DNA of 64,000 bases from Arsukibacterium sp. UBA5043 (lineage in GTDB: Bacteria; Pseudomonadota; Gammaproteobacteria; Enterobacterales; Alteromonadaceae), in assembly GCA_002415085.1 (NCBI GenBank), contig DIBV01000004.1, positions 62,001 through 126,000 of the forward strand, in the 5' to 3' direction. Positions 54,822 through 62,341 of this stretch are shown here, piece by piece. Below the pieces are notes generated by a model that made no database searches, was not told where the DNA came from, and was given only the letters and a program-made list of their open reading frames with translations. Numbering within the stretch: the first letter of the stretch is position 1; each line of letters starts with the position of its first letter. A program made the translations under genes and the position numbers.

Positions 54822-56498
54822 ATGGCTATTCTGGGTGTCTATATGTTGGCAACCGCACAAACTCCTGCATCATTAAAGACCAATTACTTCAAAGTATTGC
54901 TACTGCGTCCATGGCAACTTAATGTGCTTATTGCCATTGTGCTTACTATAGGTTTTAACCAGAAGTTTTTTAGTAGTCTCCTAACGATAGGCGATAGCCA
55001 CATTAGCCTTAGTTTAACTATGCTGCTGTTGTTGCTTAACCTGCTTTTATGCCAATTAGGTGGCAGCGGAAAATGGCAAAAGCCCTGGCTACTGTTACTG
55101 CTGTCAATTAGCGCTTGCAGCCAATATTTTATGCTTAACTATGGCGTAGTCATCGACAAAAATATGTTAAAAAATGCACTGGAAACGGATAGTGCGGAAA
55201 TTTTCGGTTTACTTAGCTTTACGATGGTGCCGTATTTTTTGTTTAATTTACTGTTGCCGGCTACGTTGCTATTTATTATTCCGGTATCAAATAAAGTTTC
55301 TGCTCCGACAGGTAGAAAAATTGGTTCAGTACTGCGATATTTTGCGGTGTTGTTGGGTTGTTTTAGCGTGATCATGGTGCTAGTAGCCAGTCAGTACAAA
55401 ACGTACTCAAGCGTGTTTCGGGAGCATCGCTACTTGAAACACCAAACCTTGCCCCTTAGTGCCCTTACAGCATCTGTAGGCTTGTTTGGCGCAACACCGG
55501 CGATGGCACACAGCCATCAAAGCTATGCAACAGACGCTTTGCAGCAGTTATCGGCAGGCAGCAAGCCAAGATTAATACTCTTTGTGCTGGGCGAAACGGT
55601 AAGAGCTGATCATTTTGGCATCAATGGTTACGCTCGTGATACTACGCCAAAATTAGCTAAGCGTAAGCTGATTAATTTTGGCGCCATCAGTTCCTGTGGC
55701 ACGGCTACCGCGATATCCGTACCCTGCATGTTTAGTTATCTAACCAAAGATACCTATGATGAAGCTACCGCCAAGGGCTCCGACAACCTGCTGGATGTAC
55801 TGCAACGCGCCGGCGTTAAGGTGTTGTGGCGTAACAATAATTCTGGTTGCAAAACCATGTGTGACCGAGTTGAACAAGATAACCAGTTTGCCATCAACAG
55901 CCAGTACAAATGTAATGATGGCGATTGTCCGGATCTAGCGCTGCTAGAGCGGTTAAAGCAGCGTATCTTGCAGCAAGACAGCGCACAATCTCAATTTATA
56001 GTTCTGCATCAACAAGGTAATCACGGGCCTGAATATTACAAGCGCAGCCTTGAACAACATAAGGTGTTTATGCCAGAGTGCCGCACCAACCTATTGAGTG
56101 ACTGTCAGCAGCAACATATTATCAATGCTTATGATAATGCGATTGTCAGCACCGATCTGCTGTTGGACAATAGCATCACGCTGTTAGAATCGCTGGCAGA
56201 TAAATATGATACAGCGCTCATTTACGCATCAGACCATGGCGAGTCGCTTGGTGAAAACGGTGTGTACTTACATGGTCTACCGTACTGGATGGCACCGGAC
56301 GCTCAAACTAAAGTACCTATGCTGTTTTGGCTGTCGGATGACTTTAGCAAACACACTAAACTACATGGCAACTGTTTACTTCAAAACACCAACCTCAGTC
56401 ATGATAATATCTTTGATACTGTGTTATCGTTGTTTGCCGTAAAGACAACTCAACTAAGAGTTGAGTTGGATGTAACTTCCGGCTGTACTAACCGCTGA
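54822..56498 (+). CDS. eptA: Lipid A phosphoethanolamine transferase EptA
   Basis: A 558-aa inner-membrane enzyme with five helices (about 30-180) and a periplasmic sulfatase-fold domain. Catalytic residues by MCR-1 analogy: Glu258 (LGETVRADHFG), nucleophile Thr296 in CGTATAISVPC (disulfide Cys292-Cys302), Asp471-His472 (YASDHGESLG) and His484. It adds phosphoethanolamine from phosphatidylethanolamine to lipid A, lowering negative charge and giving polymyxin tolerance. The start may be 54822 or ATG 54843. It lies upstream of pmrAB by 15 nt. Regulated by the adjoining PmrA-type system. Confidence 0.95.
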   Translation: MAILGVYMLATAQTPASLKTNYFKVLLLRPWQLNVLIAIVLTIGFNQKFFSSLLTIGDSHISLSLTMLLLLLNLLLCQLGGSGKWQKPWLLLLLSISACSQYFMLNYGVVIDKNMLKNALETDSAEIFGLLSFTMVPYFLFNLLLPATLLFIIPVSNKVSAPTGRKIGSVLRYFAVLLGCFSVIMVLVASQYKTYSSVFREHRYLKHQTLPLSALTASVGLFGATPAMAHSHQSYATDALQQLSAGSKPRLILFVLGETVRADHFGINGYARDTTPKLAKRKLINFGAISSCGTATAISVPCMFSYLTKDTYDEATAKGSDNLLDVLQRAGVKVLWRNNNSGCKTMCDRVEQDNQFAINSQYKCNDGDCPDLALLERLKQRILQQDSAQSQFIVLHQQGNHGPEYYKRSLEQHKVFMPECRTNLLSDCQQQHIINAYDNAIVSTDLLLDNSITLLESLADKYDTALIYASDHGESLGENGVYLHGLPYWMAPDAQTKVPMLFWLSDDFSKHTKLHGNCLLQNTNLSHDNIFDTVLSLFAVKTTQLRVELDVTSGCTNR

Positions 56499-56513
56499 CG
56501 AAGAGCAAACCTG

Positions 56514-57182
56514 ATGCGTATCTTATTGGTAGAAGATGATGAATTACTGGCCAAGGGTATGATCACCCGGCTTAAACGCATGGGGTATCAGGTGGAGCAT
56601 TGCTCCACTGGTAAACAAGCAACAAGTGCGGCGGAAGACAACAGCTTTAGCATGATGATTTTAGATTTGGGCTTGCCGGATGGTTTTGCACTTCATTTGA
56701 TCGGGCGCTTCCGTAAAGCGGGTATCAGCATGCCCATTTTAGTGTTAACGGCGCAAGGACAATTGGACTCGAAGCTAACTGCACTGAACAGCGGTGCTGA
56801 TGATTACCTGGTGAAACCTGTCGATGTACTCGAATTGGAAGCCCGCATTAGGGTGCTGCTTCGTCGTCAGCAGCAGCGTACAGATGACGTTCTGGAGTTG
56901 GCAGGTATTTGTTTAAATTTGCAAAACAACCAGTGTACTTTTCAACAACAGTACCTCAGCTTAACCCGCAGAGAATTTATGCTTCTAAAAGAGTTTATGC
57001 TAAAACCTGACCGTATTTTATCGCGTCAGCAGCTTGAAGAACTGAGCTACGGTTGGGATGGTGATACAGAAAGCAACGCTATTGAAGTGCATATCCATAA
57101 TTTACGAAAAAAACTCAACTCCGAGGTAATAAAGACCGTACGCGGTATCGGTTATATGCTGGTAAGCCGATATGATCATTAA
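56514..57182 (+). CDS. pmrA: PmrA-type OmpR-family response regulator
   Basis: A 222-aa regulator with a receiver domain (about 1-120: MRILLVEDDELLAKG, phosphoacceptor Asp51 in MILDLGLPDG, conserved Thr in LVLTAQG, Lys in YLVKPVD) and an OmpR winged helix (about 130-218: LSLTRREFMLLKEFM..RILSRQQLEELSYG). The NAIEVHIHNLRKKL recognition helix is that of the PmrA/QseB/ColR group. Two nearby CTTAAG-N5-CTTAAG boxes match its expected target. It overlaps pmrB by 11 nt. Confidence 0.94.
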   Translation: MRILLVEDDELLAKGMITRLKRMGYQVEHCSTGKQATSAAEDNSFSMMILDLGLPDGFALHLIGRFRKAGISMPILVLTAQGQLDSKLTALNSGADDYLVKPVDVLELEARIRVLLRRQQQRTDDVLELAGICLNLQNNQCTFQQQYLSLTRREFMLLKEFMLKPDRILSRQQLEELSYGWDGDTESNAIEVHIHNLRKKLNSEVIKTVRGIGYMLVSRYDH

Positions 57183-58572
57183 CAGTATTAAGTTTTTCCT
57201 GATGCTTGGTATCAACCTATTAATGCTGGGTGCTTTAAGTTTGAATGCGTATATCGTATACAATGATTCGTTACACGAACTGGATGAAATATATGATGCC
57301 GAACTTGCTCGCAGCGCCAAGTTCATCAGCCTCTTACTAAGAGCGGGCCTGACAAATCCAGGTACTGAACTGCCAGTTGTTGTCGAAGTCCCAGAAACAA
57401 ATGATAGAGGGGAAGCATTAACCTCCCAACAAGAACGATTGCTGACTGGCCACAAATACGAGGGAAAAATTGCCTTTCAGGTCCAGCAAGGTGACAAGCT
57501 GATCATGGTTTCAGAAAATGCGTTGCAGTTTCCCACTCCTAAGCATGAAGCCGGTTACCATGAAATTAGAGAGCATAATACGCTTTGGGTAACCTTCAGT
57601 TATTATGTATCGGAGCAAAATTTATGGATTTTCACCGCCCAGCGTGAGGATATCCGCGAAGAGATGGGTGGCCATATCGCTCAGGCTCAGGTGCGGCCTG
57701 TTTTGATGATGATGTTACCGCTGAGTTTCTTAATTTACCTGGTGATTAAGCTTATTCTGCGGCCACTTCATTTACTGCAACTACAAGTAGCTGATAAAAC
57801 GCCGGAACAACTACATGAAATACAGCTGAAGCTGCCAGCAGAACTAAAACCGATACAAACGGCCATTAACAGCCTACTTGAACGAATCCGCAGCTATATA
57901 AAGCAAGAAAAACGCTTTGTTGCAGATGCATCGCATGAATTACGCACACCACTAAGTATTTTACATTTACATGCGCAAAACCTCAGTGTTGCCAATAACG
58001 CACACGACGTTGCCGAGGCGGTTAATGCGATTACCGAAGGTAGTAAACGAATGTCACATCTGGTTGACCAATTGCTATCTGTAGCCCATCTGGACCACAT
58101 ACAACACATACACTGCACCTGCATACCGCTAACGCCACTGTTGCATCAAAGCTTATCACAGCTGCCGTTGGCGCTTTTAGATAAAGTTCACTGGCAACTT
58201 ACGCTGGACGACAGCTGTCAGCTGTATGGCGACATGACTCTGTTGCAAAGTTTACTGCGTAATGTGTTTGATAATGCGGCTAAATATTCACCAAATGACG
58301 GCACTGTGACGGTAACAACATATCAACGCGCTGAAATGACGATCATCACTGTAAGCAACAGCGGTATTGCTGATGCTGACATTGGCAGACTAGGAGACAG
58401 GTTCTACCGTCACCCACAACATCAGCATTTGGTAGGCGCAGGTTTAGGTTTATCGATAGTACGGCACATTGTTACACTTCATGGAGGGCAGATAAGTTTT
58501 AGTGTCAACAGCGATGGTGGTTTGGATGTCACAATAACGTTACCGGCATTAAAACACTTAAAGCATACGTGA
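57172..58572 (+). CDS. pmrB: PmrB-type sensor histidine kinase
   Basis: A 466-aa kinase: first membrane helix (about 5-28), periplasmic sensor (about 30-170), second helix near 180-200, HAMP-like linker, dimerisation helix with phospho-acceptor His255 in VADASHELRTPLS, and ATPase domain with N box LRNVFDNAAKYSP and G boxes GAGLGLSIVRHI. The protein pairs with the adjoining response regulator. The periplasmic part lacks an evident ExxE iron motif as in Salmonella PmrB, so the signal may differ. It is the last gene of the locus. Confidence 0.93.
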   Translation: MIINSIKFFLMLGINLLMLGALSLNAYIVYNDSLHELDEIYDAELARSAKFISLLLRAGLTNPGTELPVVVEVPETNDRGEALTSQQERLLTGHKYEGKIAFQVQQGDKLIMVSENALQFPTPKHEAGYHEIREHNTLWVTFSYYVSEQNLWIFTAQREDIREEMGGHIAQAQVRPVLMMMLPLSFLIYLVIKLILRPLHLLQLQVADKTPEQLHEIQLKLPAELKPIQTAINSLLERIRSYIKQEKRFVADASHELRTPLSILHLHAQNLSVANNAHDVAEAVNAITEGSKRMSHLVDQLLSVAHLDHIQHIHCTCIPLTPLLHQSLSQLPLALLDKVHWQLTLDDSCQLYGDMTLLQSLLRNVFDNAAKYSPNDGTVTVTTYQRAEMTIITVSNSGIADADIGRLGDRFYRHPQHQHLVGAGLGLSIVRHIVTLHGGQISFSVNSDGGLDVTITLPALKHLKHT

Positions 58573-58825
58573 TTAAACCATTATTCAAAGCTGATATTAA
58601 TGACGCTATTCGATAAATATACCTCAGCTAAACAAGTGCTTGGCTGTATTCTATTGCTGATTGTCTTGAGGTCGGCCGAAATTGTGCTTTTAAAAAAGAT
58701 AATTCGGCATTCCAAAATTCGACGTGATTGTATAAATCCATTCCAATACAGAGTCAGTCCATATCCTGAAACGTCAGCCGCTGGGACGTCAACCCGCTGC
58801 GCGGCTCGCCGCCCATGTGCTTAGC

Positions 58826-58832
58826 GTTAGGG
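58826..58832 (+). other. Integron-type core site (left end of first cassette)
   Basis: GTTAGGG, preceded by GC-rich paired sequence (58790-58825), is the core site at which the first cassette would be joined. Its complement CCCTAAC is found at the cassette's other end (59212-59218). No matching inverse core lies upstream, so the site to its left is degenerate. Confidence 0.7.
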
Positions 58833-58848
58833 CTTACGGGGTCGGTAC

Positions 58849-59217
58849 ATGGATTTTTCTTGTTTAACGAAGATCGTTAACACTGAACAAGATTTAGATT
58901 TGCTACCTGTTAACCCGGATTGGCAATTGGTCGGTTCAATTATTTCTGTTTCTCATGGTTGGCTCACCGAAGAAGAATTTAACCGTTGCTTTAATTCGTT
59001 TATTGGACAACAGGTTCTTGCTTTCGAATCGTTTGAACGGGTAAACAAAACTACGGGTATAAGCAATCGTTTAGAGCAGTCATTTGTTTTAAATTGGCTT
59101 AATTTCAAAGAGTTTCAGGAAACGACAGCAATTTTGTTTGTGTATATTGTTTCTTCGAAATTAAATTGGGTGTTCTATGCAAATAGAGATAAATGGCAGT
59201 TTGCTGCACAGCCCTAA
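58849..59217 (+). CDS. Gene-cassette protein of unknown function
   Basis: A 122-aa protein in an integron-like cassette: the ORF fills nearly all of it and its stop TAA lies in the attC inverse core. The sequence MDFSCLTKIVNTEQDLDLL..., GWLTEEEFNRCFNSFIGQQV and LNWLNFKEFQETTAILF is not recognised. AT-rich, soluble, mixed alpha/beta by eye. Cassettes frequently carry such unknown single genes expressed from an upstream promoter. Confidence 0.72.
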   Translation: MDFSCLTKIVNTEQDLDLLPVNPDWQLVGSIISVSHGWLTEEEFNRCFNSFIGQQVLAFESFERVNKTTGISNRLEQSFVLNWLNFKEFQETTAILFVYIVSSKLNWVFYANRDKWQFAAQP

Positions 59218-59304
59218 CAAGCAAATGTTAATCGCCCACGCTGCGCATGGGCTGCGACGGCAAAACGCATGCGCGTTTTCCCGCGCTAAATTTGGTAGTT
59301 AAGC
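59212..59304 (+). other. attC recombination site between two cassettes
   Basis: Inverse core CCCTAAC (59212-59218) and core GTTAAGC (59298-59304) are separated by 79 nt of imperfectly palindromic sequence (GCCCACGCTGCGCATGGGC and AAAACGCATGCGCGTTTT). The length and order fit integron attC sites. The inverse core is the exact complement of the core at 58826. Confidence 0.83.
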
Positions 59305-59331
59305 GGTAATCGATCAACGAGGTTCTGATCA

Positions 59332-60294
59332 TTGAAACGAGAGGCATTGGAAAAATATCAGGTATTTATCTACCTGACCGGAATCCTTATAGGATTACTG
59401 GTCGGGGTGAAGTTTCCTGAACAGTCAGAGATTCTAGAGTGGGCTTTGTGGCCTTTGCTAGGCATGCTTCTGTATACGACTTTTACTCAGGTTCCTCTAG
59501 GGCATCTGCGAGAAGCATTCTCTGACTCCCGCTTTATGCTGGCAGCGGTGATTGGTAATTTCGTTGTTCTCCCGTTAATTGTGTGGGGGTTAATGTCCGT
59601 TGGGCCTAACTTGCCTGCGGTCAAGTTAGGCATACTCTTGGTGTTATTGGTCCCGTGTACTGACTGGTTTATCACCTTCACACACTTGGGTGGGGGGGAT
59701 ACAAAGCGGGCCATTGCCTTTTCGCCAGTTAGTCTTTTGCTTCAGCTAATTCTCCTGCCAGTTTATATATGGCTTTTCCTTGGTTCGGAAATAACAACCA
59801 GCGTGATGCAGCGAGAGCTAGTTCTGGCCTTCTTCGGACTTATCGTCCTCCCCTTGGCGGCGGCATTTGCAACCGAAAAATGGGCTGAAAAACGAGAGGG
59901 CAGAGAAGCTATTCTGAATGCTTTTGGCTGGCTTCCCGTTCCGCTACTGGCATTGGTTGTGTTTTCTATAGCAGCGGCACAAGTCAATGTAGTCATTGAT
60001 TCATTGGGCATACTCCCAAGCTTGTTTGCAGTGTTTTCTGCATTTCTTCTGATAGCTGGGGTTTTATCTTTAGTGCTTTCAAAAATATTTTCATTGCCAA
60101 CAAATCAAGGCAGAGTTCTTGCCTTCAGTTTAGGTAGCAGGAATTCATTTGTGGTTCTTCCCCTAGCACTCTCTCTGCCTTCATCCTTTGAGCTTACGGT
60201 TGTAGTTATCGTATTTCAGTCATTGGTTGAGCTATTTGGGATGGCCGCTTACATATGGTGGGTTCCAAAAAAATTATATCCTTCAGCTATATGA
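59332..60294 (+). CDS. BASS/ACR3-like transporter (arsenic-resistance protein family), cassette-borne
   Basis: A 320-aa, about ten-helix transporter from a TTG start with ACGAGG upstream. The pattern (PLLGMLLYTTFTQVPL, PCTDWFITFTHLGGGD with the Cys used by ACR3 members, and NSFVVLPLALSLP near the C-terminus) places it in the bile-acid:sodium symporter/ACR3 superfamily. It may export arsenite or carry an organic anion; annotated 'arsenic resistance protein' relatives share this layout. It is the second integron-type cassette, so was probably gained by cassette exchange. Confidence 0.85.
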   Translation: MKREALEKYQVFIYLTGILIGLLVGVKFPEQSEILEWALWPLLGMLLYTTFTQVPLGHLREAFSDSRFMLAAVIGNFVVLPLIVWGLMSVGPNLPAVKLGILLVLLVPCTDWFITFTHLGGGDTKRAIAFSPVSLLLQLILLPVYIWLFLGSEITTSVMQRELVLAFFGLIVLPLAAAFATEKWAEKREGREAILNAFGWLPVPLLALVVFSIAAAQVNVVIDSLGILPSLFAVFSAFLLIAGVLSLVLSKIFSLPTNQGRVLAFSLGSRNSFVVLPLALSLPSSFELTVVVIVFQSLVELFGMAAYIWWVPKKLYPSAI

Positions 60295-60304
60295 ATGCGG
60301 TGGC

Positions 60305-60388
60305 GCTTAACAAAGCCAAGCACAGCGACAGCTTTTCCGTTGCGGCTTCGCCTCCACTACAAAGCTGCGCGTGTTGGCGGCGTTCTGC
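60305..60388 (+). other. attC site at the right end of the second cassette
   Basis: The inverse core GCTTAAC (60305-60311) is the exact complement of the core GTTAAGC at 59298, with palindromic sequence between. The far core reads GTTCTGC (60382-60388), off consensus, so the array may end or decay here. Confidence 0.7.
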
Positions 60389-60616
60389 TAACACCTAAAA
60401 GCGGACTTTACAGCCTTAAAGTTGGAATGTCTGCAATTGGCACTTAGCTGCCAGGCGGCATAGATCTGCAGGCAGCAATGAGCGAATTATAGACATTTAT
60501 AGCCCCCAAAACTGGGACTTCTGAGCTTTTTAAGTTTACCATTACTCGTCATTTACTAAATTTTCATGTAAAACATGAAATTAGAGTCGGTCTGTTTAGG
60601 GAAATAGGAGCCAGAG

Positions 60617-62341
60617 ATGTCACTAGATAAAGTAAAAGAGGGATTACTAGTTGCAAGTGACACAAACGCGGGGCTGCTTGCCGTCATTAAAGATTTTTAT
60701 ATTCAAGAAATTCGTTCTAAAGATAACGTTTTGAAAAATGCGCTATCCGAGTTACACAACGAAGGGAAAATAGACCTAATCAAAATAGTACTTGGGATTG
60801 ATATTGACTCAAGCAGACACATTTTTACTGTAATACTGCAAGTTTTTGAAAGCGCGTTACCTTCGTTAAATGCAAGTGTCGAAGACGTCCTAAATTGTCT
60901 CGTCCATCTGACGCAGCAAGCAGGTAGAGACGTATCCATTAGTGATGGGACCTTCGGAAGCTTCTTAAGGATGGAACCGCAGCGTCCCAAAGAGAGTATT
61001 GAATTAATCTTGAACCAAAAAGAGCTTGATACATATGCTCTTTATCTCTCCTGCTCAATCCTCGCTTACAACTCGGAGAATGTGACAGAAGCAATCCAAA
61101 CGATAAATACTCTGATCGCCGATAGAAATGCTACGGTCAGAAATCAAGCGTATTTTTCATTGGGGTGGCTACCGGTAAATGGAACTCATGTAGCTGTAAT
61201 TTGGGATTTGCTTAGCAGAAGTGCTAACAGCGAGAATGAAAATAGTTGTTGTGCATCGATACTTAAGGCAACACTTAAATTTGCAGAAACATTCCCATCT
61301 TACTGGTCGCAGACGGAAGAGCTTCTGCTGAAGTGTATTGAAAAAGGATCTCTTGAGGTTCTTTATACAATATCGGATGTTCTTGCATTTCAACGAATCC
61401 AGTTGCCAGCGAATATTTCCCATTTTCTGATAAATAAAATAGCGAATGTATCCCCCGAGAACAAAGGAATTATCGATAACATTGATTATTTATTAGTCAA
61501 TTTAGTTAAAGGAGATTCGCAGTCTGTTGCCATTGAATTATTAGAGTCCCTTCTAACCGTAGGTGTGAAGCTCGAATCGTTAGACTTTTTCTCTAACGAG
61601 TTATTGCGCGAATACCCAGAATTATTAAACCACATTGTTACAAAGTGGTTCCTATCTGGAAAGTCATCGTTTTGCCATGCTGCTTCCAATCTACTTCATG
61701 ATGTAGCGGTTGAGGATGTTGAACTCAAGGCAGATATTGGATTGCTAGCAGATGAAGAAGAGCAGTTATTTGTAAGCCATAAGGCGGTTGGTTGGTTATT
61801 TATGCGGCCGATAGCCGCTGCAAGTTTCATTTTATCAATTTATGAAACTACGTCGATAAATACACAAATGGAGCTCGAAGCAGTTTTATACGATCCCTTA
61901 CTCTTAAGTTACCCCGGCGACCTTAAATTATTCTTTCAGTCATGTATAAATAGCGGCTTTCAGGTAAATCCATGTAAGCAATTACTTGATAAACTTCAAA
62001 AGTATCATGATGATCTTGAAAAAGTATCTGGGGTAAAGGAGTTAATGGCTCCCAGAGAGAATGTAAGAGCTTACTGGAAAGAGTTCAGCAAAAGCATGCA
62101 GGATGCCAATGAAGAAGCGTCAAAATCATCAATTTTTCAGCTTATAACAACGACCAAGAGGTTATTGTACGGCAATAGTTCAATTTATTATATGAATCAG
62201 GGCGGTGGCGAACAGATACGACAAGAAATGCAAATGCAGAATATATCCCACTCTACAGAAATGCCGATGTTGAATGTCTTAGAGCCTGAACTCTTAGACT
62301 ATAGATTACGGGTTTATCGTTATAGGGGCATGGCAAAATGA
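60617..62341 (+). CDS. Unknown helical repeat-like protein, first gene of a two-gene system
   Basis: A 574-aa soluble, predominantly helical protein with HEAT-like helical pairs suggested by periodic hydrophobic stretches (ALSELHNEGKIDLIKIVLG; LIADRNATVRNQAYFSLGWL; LLKCIEKGSLEVLYTISDVLAF). No catalytic motif is seen and I do not recognise the family. The C-terminal region (RRLLYGN...EMQMQNISHST) is polar. AT-rich versus the backbone. It overlaps the next gene by an ATGA, so the two are translated together. The Shine-Dalgarno is AGGAG, 7 nt before the start. Confidence 0.8.
   Translation: MSLDKVKEGLLVASDTNAGLLAVIKDFYIQEIRSKDNVLKNALSELHNEGKIDLIKIVLGIDIDSSRHIFTVILQVFESALPSLNASVEDVLNCLVHLTQQAGRDVSISDGTFGSFLRMEPQRPKESIELILNQKELDTYALYLSCSILAYNSENVTEAIQTINTLIADRNATVRNQAYFSLGWLPVNGTHVAVIWDLLSRSANSENENSCCASILKATLKFAETFPSYWSQTEELLLKCIEKGSLEVLYTISDVLAFQRIQLPANISHFLINKIANVSPENKGIIDNIDYLLVNLVKGDSQSVAIELLESLLTVGVKLESLDFFSNELLREYPELLNHIVTKWFLSGKSSFCHAASNLLHDVAVEDVELKADIGLLADEEEQLFVSHKAVGWLFMRPIAAASFILSIYETTSINTQMELEAVLYDPLLLSYPGDLKLFFQSCINSGFQVNPCKQLLDKLQKYHDDLEKVSGVKELMAPRENVRAYWKEFSKSMQDANEEASKSSIFQLITTTKRLLYGNSSIYYMNQGGGEQIRQEMQMQNISHSTEMPMLNVLEPELLDYRLRVYRYRGMAK

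Noticed and set aside
58600-58824. 74-aa frame after pmrB, possibly a first cassette gene
   Set aside because: Its end runs through the GC-rich attC-like sequence and there is no complementary core to its left.
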